DNA from: an archaeon
GTDB taxonomy: Archaea; Asgardarchaeota; Hermodarchaeia; Hermodarchaeales; Hermodarchaeaceae
Direction: 5' to 3'
NCBI GenBank assembly: GCA_016550405.1
Contig: JABXGX010000102.1
Location: 1 to 19,573 of the forward strand
DNA: 19,573 bases
The translations under genes and the position numbers were made by a program. Under the pieces are notes generated by a model. The model did not search any database, was not told the DNA's origin, and saw only the letters and a program-made list of their open reading frames with translations. How positions within the stretch are numbered: the stretch's first letter is position 1; each line of letters starts with the position of its first letter. Below are positions 1 to 6,926 of this stretch, in pieces.

Positions 1-709
1 AGACCTGGTCCTGAAAATGCTTAGTAGCTTCCTTGAGCATCCACCCATACCCATTCTGCACATATTTCCGGGGATCTTGCAACATCGAATCCGCAACATC
101 AAAAATTAAGTCAAGATGGGTTCCACGGCGTAAGCCGTATATCAGTGAAACAGCAGCAGCACGCATTATCCATGGATTTTCTGATTTCGCCCATTCTTTG
201 ACGCGCTTCGCGAACTCGGGAAAGGTATAGAGGAAATAGCCCATAGTGTGAGTACAATAATCATCGACTCCTCCCCATGTGGTCAAATAGAGTTTTGCCC
301 ACCCTTCAAGCTTTTGGAAATGTCGAGGTTCGAAGTGTTTGCGGACGCGATAAGACCAGTCGAACGCAATCGTGCGGTATTCCCAACTCCACATTTCTAA
401 TAAGGAGTTACATAGCGTGAGTACTTCATCGATGTTTCGTAAGCCTTCTACTCTTCGTTGTCGATATACGAGCCCTCCTGCTTTCCGAACCATCGGGACA
501 TCCAAAGCAGGAATCCGTACTGTCTTGAAATAATTCGATGAAAGGCGTACACGAATGAAATAATATAGCCCCTTATATCCTGAAGAGAAATCCTCGTACC
601 AATCAACTTTTTTGGCTTGAGCAATTACTTCCGGGAACCGGTGTTCTCGTTTACTAATGTCTAGAAGGGCTTGTCTAGTTTTGGCCACAATCCCTGTTGG
701 AGATACCAT
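1..709 (-). CDS. AlkD-like DNA alkylation repair protein (3' end cut by window edge)
   Basis: About 236 residues are visible and the stop lies beyond the window edge. The frame is open all the way and an in-frame TGA lies seven codons before the ATG at 709, so this ATG is the first possible one. The protein looks like the DNA_alkylation/AlkD HEAT-repeat-like family, which removes N3- and N7-alkylated purines without flipping the base. Visible family features are a helix with EMWSWEYRTIAFDW (105-118), the central W145-GGVD-D150 region resembling the AlkD Trp/Asp catalytic segment, a helix with NPWIMRAAAVSLI (178-190), and the closing segment YGWMLKEATK (221-230) typical of the last repeat. Only the extreme C-terminus should be missing. 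It is divergent from the membrane protein beginning near 747. The family call rests on motif recognition by eye; the exact catalytic subfamily is not certain. Confidence 0.85.
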   Translation of the reverse strand, partial: MVSPTGIVAKTRQALLDISKREHRFPEVIAQAKKVDWYEDFSSGYKGLYYFIRVRLSSNYFKTVRIPALDVPMVRKAGGLVYRQRRVEGLRNIDEVLTLCNSLLEMWSWEYRTIAFDWSYRVRKHFEPRHFQKLEGWAKLYLTTWGGVDDYCTHTMGYFLYTFPEFAKRVKEWAKSENPWIMRAAAVSLIYGLRRGTHLDLIFDVADSMLQDPRKYVQNGYGWMLKEATKHFQDQV

Positions 710-746
710 TATGGTTTCACCATGACCTCAACAAATTCTGTTCTCC

Positions 747-1682
747 TTGAAAGCAACAGCTTTTATGTTTTCTCAGCATTATTTGGCATGGTTTCAAATG
801 GGGCAAAAGGATCTGGAATACGCATATGAACGCTTTAAATTTGACCGCAAACTCATCAAACCATACACTAATGAAATGGAGATGGCGAGTCGCATCAAAG
901 GGTATGAAGTCCATTTCTTTCCCTGGACCCGATGGCTGCTCACCTTCTTCTTTGGTGTAGCAATGTTTGCTAGTGCCGCAATCTTATGGATATCCGATTT
1001 CTGGATTTATGGATCACTCTCTCTTACAAGTGTGTGGGATTTAGCTCCCATTGGTTTTATGTGCGGAGGAATCGCTGCTTGGCTCATCTCAATTCCACTT
1101 CGGGGGAAATATATGGCCATCTCTATTGATGGTATTTCCCTTCCCCGCGTCTTTGGACCGAACCAGAATATTCCATGGGATACAATCATACGCATCTCCT
1201 ATCGCACTACAGGATTAGACGAAAGCGTCACACTCACCATTGAAACGGCATTAAAGAAAGTAAAAACCAATCTCACTTATTACAGGATCATTTATTTTGC
1301 CCGTGTAAACAAGGGATTATACCTAGCACGAGCATTGCAGGCATATATGCGAATGGGGATACTTAGTCATAGCCGAGAACAAGTGCAAAAAATCCTCAAG
1401 AAAACAGGATCAAGCCGTGGAGTCCAAGAAGCAGCAGCAGGTATTGTCCTTTTTGTTTGGTTAGCTGTGGGCAGATTTTTAGTTACCCTGTATGGCTGGC
1501 TTTTATTCATCCCCGTTGTCGCGTTGGGATGTATTCTATTCTTCATGGTGTTGATTCTTGGATCATATTATCAAACCCGAAAAATGGTGCCTAGAATGCA
1601 AAAGGTCTTAGTGCTGTGTGCGATTGGCATCATAATTTGTACACTACTCATTTGGATTATGGTTATTCCTTTTCTCCCTTAA
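747..1682 (+). CDS. Multi-pass membrane protein with a PH-like domain
   Basis: A 311-residue reading frame with about five hydrophobic segments: residues 63-85, 95-115, two in 222-272, and one at the C-terminus (288-308). Between helices 2 and 3 there is a soluble beta-rich stretch (about 118-205) opening GKYMAISIDGISLPRVFG and followed by IPWDTIIRIS. That looks like the bacterial/archaeal PH-like (YdbT/YcxB-style) domain found inside small membrane proteins. No enzymatic motif was seen. The start is uncertain. The first ATG at 747 leaves only 37 bp to the divergent AlkD-like gene, whereas the in-frame ATG at 876 lies behind a T/A-rich element at 834-841 and starts just before the first membrane helix, so 876 may be the true start. 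The function is unknown; PH-like membrane proteins are often scaffolds or stress-related. Confidence 0.7.
   Translation: MKATAFMFSQHYLAWFQMGQKDLEYAYERFKFDRKLIKPYTNEMEMASRIKGYEVHFFPWTRWLLTFFFGVAMFASAAILWISDFWIYGSLSLTSVWDLAPIGFMCGGIAAWLISIPLRGKYMAISIDGISLPRVFGPNQNIPWDTIIRISYRTTGLDESVTLTIETALKKVKTNLTYYRIIYFARVNKGLYLARALQAYMRMGILSHSREQVQKILKKTGSSRGVQEAAAGIVLFVWLAVGRFLVTLYGWLLFIPVVALGCILFFMVLILGSYYQTRKMVPRMQKVLVLCAIGIIICTLLIWIMVIPFLP
834..841 (+). promoter_or_regulatory. Possible TATA element for a shorter start at 876
   Basis: The octamer TTTAAATT lies about 35-40 bp before the in-frame ATG at 876. Archaeal TATA boxes sit about 25 bp before transcription starts, giving a leader of roughly a dozen bases. 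It supports, but does not prove, the shorter form of the membrane protein. Confidence 0.3.
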
Positions 1683-1709
1683 CCAGTTATTAGGAGAAGA
1701 GTTTAGGAT

Positions 1710-2300
1710 CTAGGCAAATGCATTCTTTTTCTGGTTCCACCAAGCCAGAAACCGCTGCCTAATTCGATTCCGTGCCGTAGTGGTCATCCCAGCAACAAAG
1801 AATCCTGGAGCGGGATCATTAAGGTTTCGTCTAATTATTCGAATTTGCCCCATATGACCCATGAGATGTAAGCTGACCCGTTGGATTCGTTTCATGACTG
1901 GAGTGCCTTTCTCATGGAGATACCCGAATTTCGAGTCATCCATTTTCCGAAGATATGAGAAGGTGATATCACCAATCTGAAGAAAGACATCCACTATCTC
2001 TTTGAAACTCAGAGGGAGCCCTTGTTGAATAGTGTTCTTTGTTTGGCCAGTTGTATAGGGGCTACCTTCTTTCCATGTATATTTACCCATCAGGGGGTTG
2101 CCTTGGCATTCAGTAACAAATTTACTGTCCATGTGGGCAGCTACATGACCTAGAATCCAGGTTATGGGATTGATATCTGGGTTGACCTGCACGTTAACGG
2201 TTTCTGGTTTGATGGTTTCAATGGTTCGAAGGAGGTTATAGTATGCGATTTCCAAAGTATCAATGGCATATTCTTTGAGACTAAACTTTGCTTCGGCCAT
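1710..2300 (-). CDS. DinB-like metal-binding four-helix protein
   Basis: A 196-residue protein of the DinB/YfiT superfamily, four-helix bundles that hold a divalent metal with three histidines; members include thiol-dependent (bacillithiol or mycothiol) transferases and many unassigned stress proteins. The three ligands are visible: H52 in ITWILGHVAAH, and H145 and H149 in the late-helix pattern HLMGHMGQI. The frame can be extended upstream to a TTG at 2315. I prefer the ATG at 2300 because a GGAG stands about 9 bases before it and a TATA-like element lies at 2333-2340. The gene is convergent with the membrane protein (27 bp gap) and divergent from padR. The C-terminal part after residue 160 is basic. 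The substrate cannot be read from the sequence. Confidence 0.85.
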   Translation of the reverse strand: MAEAKFSLKEYAIDTLEIAYYNLLRTIETIKPETVNVQVNPDINPITWILGHVAAHMDSKFVTECQGNPLMGKYTWKEGSPYTTGQTKNTIQQGLPLSFKEIVDVFLQIGDITFSYLRKMDDSKFGYLHEKGTPVMKRIQRVSLHLMGHMGQIRIIRRNLNDPAPGFFVAGMTTTARNRIRQRFLAWWNQKKNAFA

Positions 2301-2332
2301 TTTCGAAGTCTCCAACAGTTGTTATTATGTCG

Positions 2333-2340
2333 ATTTAAAA
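2333..2340 (-). promoter_or_regulatory. TATA element of the DinB-like gene
   Basis: Read on the minus strand, TTTTAAAT lies about 33-40 bp before the ATG at 2300, which gives a short leader that includes a GGAG. It is 38 bp from the padR operator palindrome, so padR autoregulation need not block it directly. Confidence 0.5.
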
Positions 2341-2370
2341 GAATAGAGGGGAGTAGTGAAAAGGGGAATA

Positions 2371-2377
2371 TTTATAT
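2371..2377 (+). promoter_or_regulatory. TATA box of the padR operon
   Basis: TTTATAT at 2371-2377, preceded by a purine-rich stretch that could serve as the BRE, lies 27 bp before the ATG at 2404. This is the spacing of a leaderless archaeal transcript and argues that 2404, not the upstream in-frame GTG at 2356, is the start. Confidence 0.7.
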
Positions 2378-2378
2378 C

Positions 2379-2396
2379 TATTCTATTAATAGAATA
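2379..2396 (+). promoter_or_regulatory. Perfect 18-bp palindrome, probable PadR operator
   Basis: TATTCTATTAATAGAATA reads the same on both strands. It begins one base after the TATA box and ends 7 bases before the start codon of padR, so a bound dimer would cover the transcription start. PadR proteins are winged-helix dimers that commonly repress their own promoter through such inverted repeats. Self-repression is inferred; the palindrome and its placement are seen directly. Confidence 0.75.
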
Positions 2397-2403
2397 CTAT
2401 ACT

Positions 2404-2961
2404 ATGAGAATACTTGACGAGTTAACACAGGCAGAAGTCGCAATTCTCAGCCTTCTCAGCGAAGGTGAAGCCCACGGTTATGCCCTCAATAAAAAAATCG
2501 AGAAACGAGGGTTTCGAAACTGGACGGACATTGCATTTTCGTCCATCTACGCTTTTCTGAACCGGTTAGAGAAAGCCAACCTCATTGTAAGTCGCCTGAA
2601 TCCCTCTGCCAAGGGACCTGCTCGAAAGTTATACCGCTTGACTCGTCAAGGACAATCCGCATTGAAACGAACCATCAAAGGCTACATTTCTGAGCCCGAA
2701 CGACCACGAGGTCGAGTGGATCTGGGTGCCGCTTACATCGAACTGCTGACCCCAAACGACGCAATCAAATGTCTTGAAGAGTATGCGGAGAAAATGCAAT
2801 ATCGTGTTGATCTAATCAAACGGTTACGAGAAGAACAACGCCCCCTTCCCTTTGGTGCCGAAATCATCTTTGAGCACGGTATTGTAAAAGGTGAAGCAGA
2901 GCTCACGTGGATAAACAATGTAATGGATCAATTAAGGGAACGGAGTAGAGAAAATCAGTGA
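2404..2961 (+). CDS. PadR-family transcriptional regulator
   Basis: A 185-residue protein. The N-terminal winged helix is diagnostic of PadR: LTQAEVAILSLLSEGEAHGY at residues 7-26, then a recognition region with SSIYAFLNRLEKANLI, and a wing GPARKLYRLTRQGQSAL. The C-terminal half (about 90-185) is helical, as in PadR proteins with a dimerising coiled C-terminus. PadR proteins usually repress detoxification, efflux or stress genes and release DNA when a small aromatic or hydrophobic ligand binds. An in-frame GTG at 2356 would add 16 residues, but that region holds the TATA box and operator, so ATG 2404 is chosen. The gene overlaps the next one by 4 bp, so the two are surely co-transcribed and probably translationally coupled. 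Confidence 0.93.
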   Translation: MRILDELTQAEVAILSLLSEGEAHGYALNKKIEKRGFRNWTDIAFSSIYAFLNRLEKANLIVSRLNPSAKGPARKLYRLTRQGQSALKRTIKGYISEPERPRGRVDLGAAYIELLTPNDAIKCLEEYAEKMQYRVDLIKRLREEQRPLPFGAEIIFEHGIVKGEAELTWINNVMDQLRERSRENQ

Positions 2962-4109
2962 GTAATCGCTTCATCATTGAGGATTTCGCGTTGTTCGGCG
3001 GATTGCACTGTGAAACCAGTGCAGTTCAGAAAGTCTTCGCTTATCATGGATTCCCATTATCCGAGGAAATGCTCTTCGGAATGGGCGGGGGAATTGGGTT
3101 CATCTACTGGTATGTAAAGCAGATGCCCGCGCCTATTGTGGGTGGTCGGGGTGGTGGACGATACTTCATTGAAGATGCAGCACATCGCCTAGGGGCGACT
3201 TTGACAATACACCGAACTACAAGTAGTAAGAAGGGACACGCCCAACTCCTTGATACGCTAGCGAATCACGAACCTGCGATAATCTATGCGGATATGGCTT
3301 ACCTGCCCTATATGGGAGTTGCGGAAGATGCCCACTTTGGACAGCATGTATTCGTTGTATACGGAATTGATGAAGCCGCTAATATCGTGTACATCTCAGA
3401 TCGTGCAAAGCAAGGTGTAACAGTGAAAGTAGAGGCGTTGAGACAAGCTCGAGCATCCAAGTTTCCTCCCTGGCCTCCCCAGCACGCCATCTTTGAGTTT
3501 GAATATCCCGAGCAATTGACGATTGAACGTAACATGGTTCTTGAGGCGATGCGTCAGACTGTTGATGGGATGATTAATCCGCCTATCCGAAATATCGGAT
3601 TGAAGGGTATCGAAAAATGGGCAAAACTCATCGTCAAATGGCCCGAACAATTTCCTCTCGAAAAGGTATGGAATGCCCTCTATCAGGGTTTCATCTACAT
3701 CGAAACAGGAGGAACAGGTGGAAGCGCTTTCCGTCCCATGTATGCACGATACCTGCAAGAAGTCACTGAACTTTTTCCCATTCCAGGTTTGGACGCTGTG
3801 ATAACCAAGTACCACGAAGCCGGAAGGTTATGGAGTAAGATCGCCAATCTATTACTACCAGACGAATATCCCATGTTACGCAACGCGCGGGATATCATCT
3901 GTGAACAAAGCCGAATCGGTGAAGAACAACCCCCTCACGCAACTACTAAACTACAAGCACTCAACCGTGAACTCAAGTTGAAGATGAAGGCAATCCTAGC
4001 AGAGGTGGCAGACGCCCCCAAGTTTCTGCCAATTATCCAAGAAAGGATTCTAAAGCTGCATGAAGTGGAAACAGAAGCCATCAAACACCTCCAAGCGGTA
4101 CTCAAATAG
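2958..4109 (+). CDS. BtrH-like protein (BtrH N-terminal domain plus DUF4872-type C-terminus)
   Basis: A 383-residue protein starting at a GTG that overlaps the padR stop (GTGA). Residues 11-75 carry the BtrH_N signature: GLHCETSAVQKVF, then SEEMLFGMGGGIGFIYW and a Gly-Arg-rich GGRGGGRYF. The fold is papain/peptidase-C39-like. C18, H130 (in FGQHVFVVYGID) and D148 (in VYISDR) fit a Cys-His-Asp triad. From about residue 200 onward the protein is helical with a DUF4872-like pattern (GLKGIEKWAKLI, YLQEVTELF, LWSKIANLLLP). BtrH itself transfers an acyl group from a carrier protein to an aminoglycoside in butirosin synthesis; most relatives have no known substrate. No carrier protein or antibiotic cluster is seen here. 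With PadR before it and a GyrI-like protein after it, a role in modifying or sensing a small molecule is plausible but unproven. Confidence 0.87.
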   Translation: MSNRFIIEDFALFGGLHCETSAVQKVFAYHGFPLSEEMLFGMGGGIGFIYWYVKQMPAPIVGGRGGGRYFIEDAAHRLGATLTIHRTTSSKKGHAQLLDTLANHEPAIIYADMAYLPYMGVAEDAHFGQHVFVVYGIDEAANIVYISDRAKQGVTVKVEALRQARASKFPPWPPQHAIFEFEYPEQLTIERNMVLEAMRQTVDGMINPPIRNIGLKGIEKWAKLIVKWPEQFPLEKVWNALYQGFIYIETGGTGGSAFRPMYARYLQEVTELFPIPGLDAVITKYHEAGRLWSKIANLLLPDEYPMLRNARDIICEQSRIGEEQPPHATTKLQALNRELKLKMKAILAEVADAPKFLPIIQERILKLHEVETEAIKHLQAVLK

Positions 4110-4121
4110 GAAGTGAAATAA

Positions 4122-4736
4122 ATGCAAAAAAGCGACCATAAAAAAACACTCAAAGAATTCTACAAACCTCAACGAACACCGGTCATCGTAGATGTACCGG
4201 CTATGCAGTTTCTCATGATCGACGGAAAAGGCTACCCAGGGACCTCTGTTGAATACCAACAAGCGATTGAAGCCCTTTACCCCATGTCATACACCTTGAA
4301 ATTCACTCTAAAGAAAGCCGGAATCATCGACTACACCGTGATGCCCCTCGAAGGCCTTTGGTGGGCAAAAGACATGGAAGCATTCGTAATTGATGCTCGA
4401 AAGGACGAATGGCTCTGGACCTCTATGATTATGCAGCCCCCCGAAGTGACTCAGGAGCAGTATAACCAAGCCATCGAGGTAGTGCGTAAGAAGAACAACC
4501 CAGTCGCTTTACCAAAAATGCGGTTGGAAACTTATGATGAAGGTGTATCTGTTCAGGTGATGTACATCGGCCCTTTCTCTGAAGAAGGTCCAATGATCGA
4601 AACAATGCACCAATTTGCCTTCAATCAAGGCTATGAACTTCAAGGTAAGCATCATGAAATTTACCTAAGTGACCCACGACGCACAGCCCAAGAAAAGCTT
4701 AGAACTGTAATTCGACAACCAATTAAAAAGACATAA
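4122..4736 (+). CDS. GyrI-like small-molecule-binding domain protein
   Basis: A 204-residue stand-alone GyrI-like protein, beta-alpha-beta folds that bind hydrophobic or cationic drugs; some relatives are cyclopropanoid hydrolases. Family features are the N-terminal PAMQFLMIDGKGYPG strand-turn, the KPLYPMSYTLKF-like helix (here EALYPMSYTLKF), the aromatic pocket residues in LEGLWWAKDM, and the highly typical ending HHEIYLSDPRRTAQEKLRT followed by VIRQPI. Unlike BmrR- or Rob-type proteins there is no fused DNA-binding domain. A ribosome site GGAAGTGA (4109-4116) overlaps the stop of the BtrH-like gene and fixes the ATG at 4122, 12 bp after that stop, so the three genes form one operon. The ligand is unknown. 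Confidence 0.88.
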   Translation: MQKSDHKKTLKEFYKPQRTPVIVDVPAMQFLMIDGKGYPGTSVEYQQAIEALYPMSYTLKFTLKKAGIIDYTVMPLEGLWWAKDMEAFVIDARKDEWLWTSMIMQPPEVTQEQYNQAIEVVRKKNNPVALPKMRLETYDEGVSVQVMYIGPFSEEGPMIETMHQFAFNQGYELQGKHHEIYLSDPRRTAQEKLRTVIRQPIKKT

Positions 4737-4836
4737 TCATTGCGTGCAAAGGAGTTGTTAGCCGGTTTCATAACGGATTTAATGCAAAACAAAATGATTA
4801 CTAGTATCCCACAATAGGGTGCAGGAATCTTTAGCG

Positions 4837-5571
4837 ATGAAACCGTACACGCCGAGTCTATGGCTTGGTCTAGTAGTTGGCCTAAGTTTACTAACATTGT
4901 CCACTCTTCCAACCCATAATATCGCTGCAACGATTATATGGGCAGATGACTTCAATGATGGTGATTATAATGGCTGGAATGTAGTGTATGGTGCGTTTTC
5001 AACTGAGGATAATCTGCTCCGTGCAGAAGTAGGGCAAAGTTGTATCAATCATCCCAGTACGGTAATCGTTGGCACCTGGAGCTTTGATTTCATCTTCAGT
5101 GGTCAATTTTCAAGTGGTGCGAATATTGGTTTTGCATGTGAAGAAGTCGTTCTTTACCCAATCACGGGGTATGTGTTGAAAGTCGGACGTAGCGCCTTTG
5201 AGCTAGTTGTATGGAATCAATCCTATGACTGGATAATTGGATCCTATTATCCCCTCTACCACATCAATGGACGTCAGGAAATTGATATAACACGCGAGGA
5301 GAATGGACAGTTCCGGGTGTATATCAACAATACACTCCAAATTGAAGCGATAGACACAACAATTTCAGCTTCGAATTATTTTCACTTTTTCTGTGGTCCA
5401 AATGAAGCGTTGGATGATATCAGCGTCAGTGATAGTATTGATGTATTCCCTCCAACCAACACCGAACCCGAATTTCCTAGTGTTCCCCAGATTCCCGGTT
5501 TTCCGATTCTCGCTATTATCTTCGGAATGATGCTTGCTCTGTCCGTGAAGGCGAATAGAAAACGTGACTAA
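4837..5571 (+). CDS. Secreted jelly-roll-like protein with PGF-type C-terminal sorting tail
   Basis: A 244-residue protein with a signal peptide (about 1-33, hydrophobic core LWLGLVVGLSLLTLSTL). A beta-rich domain follows, starting IIWADDFNDGDYNGWNVVYG, an opening typical of LamG/concanavalin-like or DUF1080-like jelly rolls that bind carbohydrate. The C-terminus has a Pro-rich linker (FPPTNTEPEFPSVPQ) and then IPGFPILAIIFGMMLALSV with a basic end (KANRKRD). That layout of PGF motif, membrane helix and basic tail matches archaeal PGF-CTERM-like sorting signals removed by an archaeosortase. The frame could open at a GTG at 4819, but the ATG at 4837 starts a canonical signal peptide. It is probably its own transcription unit after the padR operon (100 bp gap). 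The domain assignment is by pattern only. Confidence 0.75.
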   Translation: MKPYTPSLWLGLVVGLSLLTLSTLPTHNIAATIIWADDFNDGDYNGWNVVYGAFSTEDNLLRAEVGQSCINHPSTVIVGTWSFDFIFSGQFSSGANIGFACEEVVLYPITGYVLKVGRSAFELVVWNQSYDWIIGSYYPLYHINGRQEIDITREENGQFRVYINNTLQIEAIDTTISASNYFHFFCGPNEALDDISVSDSIDVFPPTNTEPEFPSVPQIPGFPILAIIFGMMLALSVKANRKRD

Positions 5572-5620
5572 GGCTAGTCACCAAAATGCCGAGAAATCTG
5601 AACTGAGGAGTTAGATAATT

Positions 5621-5636
5621 CTGAAGTGAACTTCAG
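5621..5636 (+). repeat. Perfect inverted repeat, 7-bp arms, 2-bp centre
   Basis: CTGAAGT and ACTTCAG flank GA in the 176-bp gap between the jelly-roll gene and the small zinc-ribbon gene. No T-run follows it, so it is more like a protein-binding site than a terminator. The rest of this gap shows nothing clear apart from A/T-rich elements near 5674-5680 and 5711-5717. Confidence 0.4.
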
Positions 5637-5747
5637 CATTCAGTAGAAAATCTTACTTTCTGATTGCCAGGGGATTATAGCCTTGAACTCGTTTTCTTTC
5701 ATTGAACTTCTATTATTGTGAAAGAAGGCAATTTGTGGTTAACAAAC

Positions 5748-5963
5748 ATGGCAAAATGTGAAAAATGTGGTGTAGAAATCATCGGAAAAAGCTACAGTCG
5801 AGTGAAGTATCGATGGAGAATAAGAATGTTAGTTCCTGTTCAGTACTGTAAGTACTGTTACCTAAAAACAGAGGGGGACAAGGGTATCCACTCCACCGTT
5901 TTGGCACTGTTTACGTCCATAACAACCCTGATTGTGATCTGGCTTATCCATTTTGCATCCTAG
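5748..5963 (+). CDS. Small zinc-ribbon membrane protein
   Basis: A 71-residue protein with two CxxC knuckles (C4-C7 in CEKCGVEI and C34-C37 in YCKYCYLK) separated by a basic stretch (KYRWRIRM), and one C-terminal membrane helix (about 49-68). It is likely a zinc ribbon held on the cytoplasmic face of the membrane. The frame opens at a GTG at 5718, but the ATG at 5748 puts the first cysteine pair at residues 4-7, as zinc-ribbon proteins usually have, and the element TATTATT at 5711-5717 would suit a leaderless start there. The function is unknown, and the short length leaves some doubt, although the four ordered cysteines and the membrane helix argue for a real gene. Confidence 0.65.
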   Translation: MAKCEKCGVEIIGKSYSRVKYRWRIRMLVPVQYCKYCYLKTEGDKGIHSTVLALFTSITTLIVIWLIHFAS

Positions 5964-5993
5964 AACATAGAAATGTTGGTAGGGAATAATCCC

Positions 5994-6007
5994 GAACCCT
6001 AGGGTTC
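5994..6007 (+). repeat. Perfect 14-bp palindrome before the metallo-hydrolase gene
   Basis: GAACCCTAGGGTTC is self-complementary. It lies 31 bp after the stop of the zinc-ribbon gene and 60 bp before the TATA-like element at 6067. It could be a regulator site or a short hairpin ending the upstream transcript; no T-run follows. Confidence 0.45.
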
Positions 6008-6066
6008 ATATCTGCTCGCTCAGCCCTATGGTTGACACGATTTTCTGAACCTGCTGGGTGCCATGC

Positions 6067-6074
6067 AATTATAT
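6067..6074 (+). promoter_or_regulatory. TATA element of the MBL-fold hydrolase gene
   Basis: AATTATAT at 6067-6074 lies 24-31 bp before the ATG at 6098, a leaderless arrangement. It helps decide this start over the in-frame TTG at 6032. Confidence 0.55.
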
Positions 6075-6097
6075 CAAGTGAATATGAACTCAGCCTT

Positions 6098-6865
6098 ATG
6101 CCACTATCAAAGAATGCCAAGATTCTACTCTCGGTTGTCATCATATCTTCGGTTGCAGTGATAGTACCAATCATAGGATTCTCCCTGATGCAACCCGCCG
6201 GTGTTTATTTCACTCTCCTAGAAAATGCTGGCGTCATGATTGAAGCAGATGGCTTTCGTATTTATGTAGATCCCATTAATCTGCCCCAAAGCTATGCGAA
6301 TCTTCCTGCCGATTTAGTGCTGATAACTCATCCCCATGAGGACCATTACCAAAGTGCATCTATTAATCTAATCCAAAAAACAGAGACTGTTAATGTGTTT
6401 CCCGCTAGCATGCCGACTGCGATTACTACGCATGACGGACAAGGAGTACAACCAAGAGATGAACTCGAGTTTGGATCCGTTTATGTCACCGCGTTCTTCA
6501 TGTATACCTTTGATGTGGGTGGAGGTGAAGCAAGTCACCCCATTGAAGAGAATTGGACCAGTTACATTATCGAAATCGATGGAGTTACTTTCTTCCATGC
6601 TGGAGATTCCAAGAATATCCCCGAGTACAGTGAACTACAAGGTAGAATTGATGTAGCACTCCTCCCCCTAGGCCCAGGATGCCAGACAATGGCAAATGAA
6701 GAAGTCGTTGAAGCTCTTGAAGTCATCCAACCCCGATACTTTGTACCCATCCACTATGCAGAAGGGGCAAACACTGAATGGCTCAATGCCTATGCCCCCC
6801 AATGTACAATGTGTCAAATTGTAAGTCTCGCTTATTGGCAACCTACATTTTTCTTGCCTGCCTGA
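6098..6865 (+). CDS. Membrane-anchored UlaG-like metallo-beta-lactamase-fold hydrolase
   Basis: A 255-residue protein of the MBL superfamily. Residues 9-31 form a hydrophobic signal or anchor helix, so the enzyme probably works outside the cell or on the membrane. The metal ligands are visible: THPHEDH (H78, H80, D82, H83), H147 in ASHPIEENWTSYIIE, D170 in FHAGDS, and H219 in VPIHY. The order and spacing, with LLENAGVMIEADGFRIYVDP at the front, fit the UlaG-like/beta-lactamase_3 subgroup, whose known members open lactones or phosphodiesters; the substrate here cannot be told. The ATG at 6098 is chosen over the upstream TTG because of the TATA element and because it gives a normal signal sequence. 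Export of this subgroup is uncommon. Confidence 0.88.
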   Translation: MPLSKNAKILLSVVIISSVAVIVPIIGFSLMQPAGVYFTLLENAGVMIEADGFRIYVDPINLPQSYANLPADLVLITHPHEDHYQSASINLIQKTETVNVFPASMPTAITTHDGQGVQPRDELEFGSVYVTAFFMYTFDVGGGEASHPIEENWTSYIIEIDGVTFFHAGDSKNIPEYSELQGRIDVALLPLGPGCQTMANEEVVEALEVIQPRYFVPIHYAEGANTEWLNAYAPQCTMCQIVSLAYWQPTFFLPA

Positions 6866-6926
6866 TGATAAGCCCCTAACTTTCAGGCTTATATGACCTG
6901 GCGGTCTATTGGGATCCGGTGATTGA

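Noticed and set aside
33..230. Plus-strand 65-codon open frame at the left edge
   Set aside because: It lies inside the AlkD-like minus-strand gene, whose protein shows clear family motifs; the plus frame has none.
1683..1709. Possible terminator between the membrane protein and the DinB-like gene
   Set aside because: No stem or T-run is visible in this 27-bp gap.
2356..2403. N-terminal 16-codon extension of padR from a GTG at 2356
   Set aside because: The segment contains the TATA box and the operator palindrome, and PadR homologs begin at the residues coded from 2404.
3396..3815. 139-codon minus-strand frame inside the BtrH-like gene
   Set aside because: Its product is low-complexity-like with no family motif, and it lies opposite a confident coding frame.
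6032..6097. TTG start of the MBL-fold gene at 6032
   Set aside because: The added 22 residues are not signal-like, and the ATG at 6098 has a TATA element at the right distance and begins a normal signal helix.
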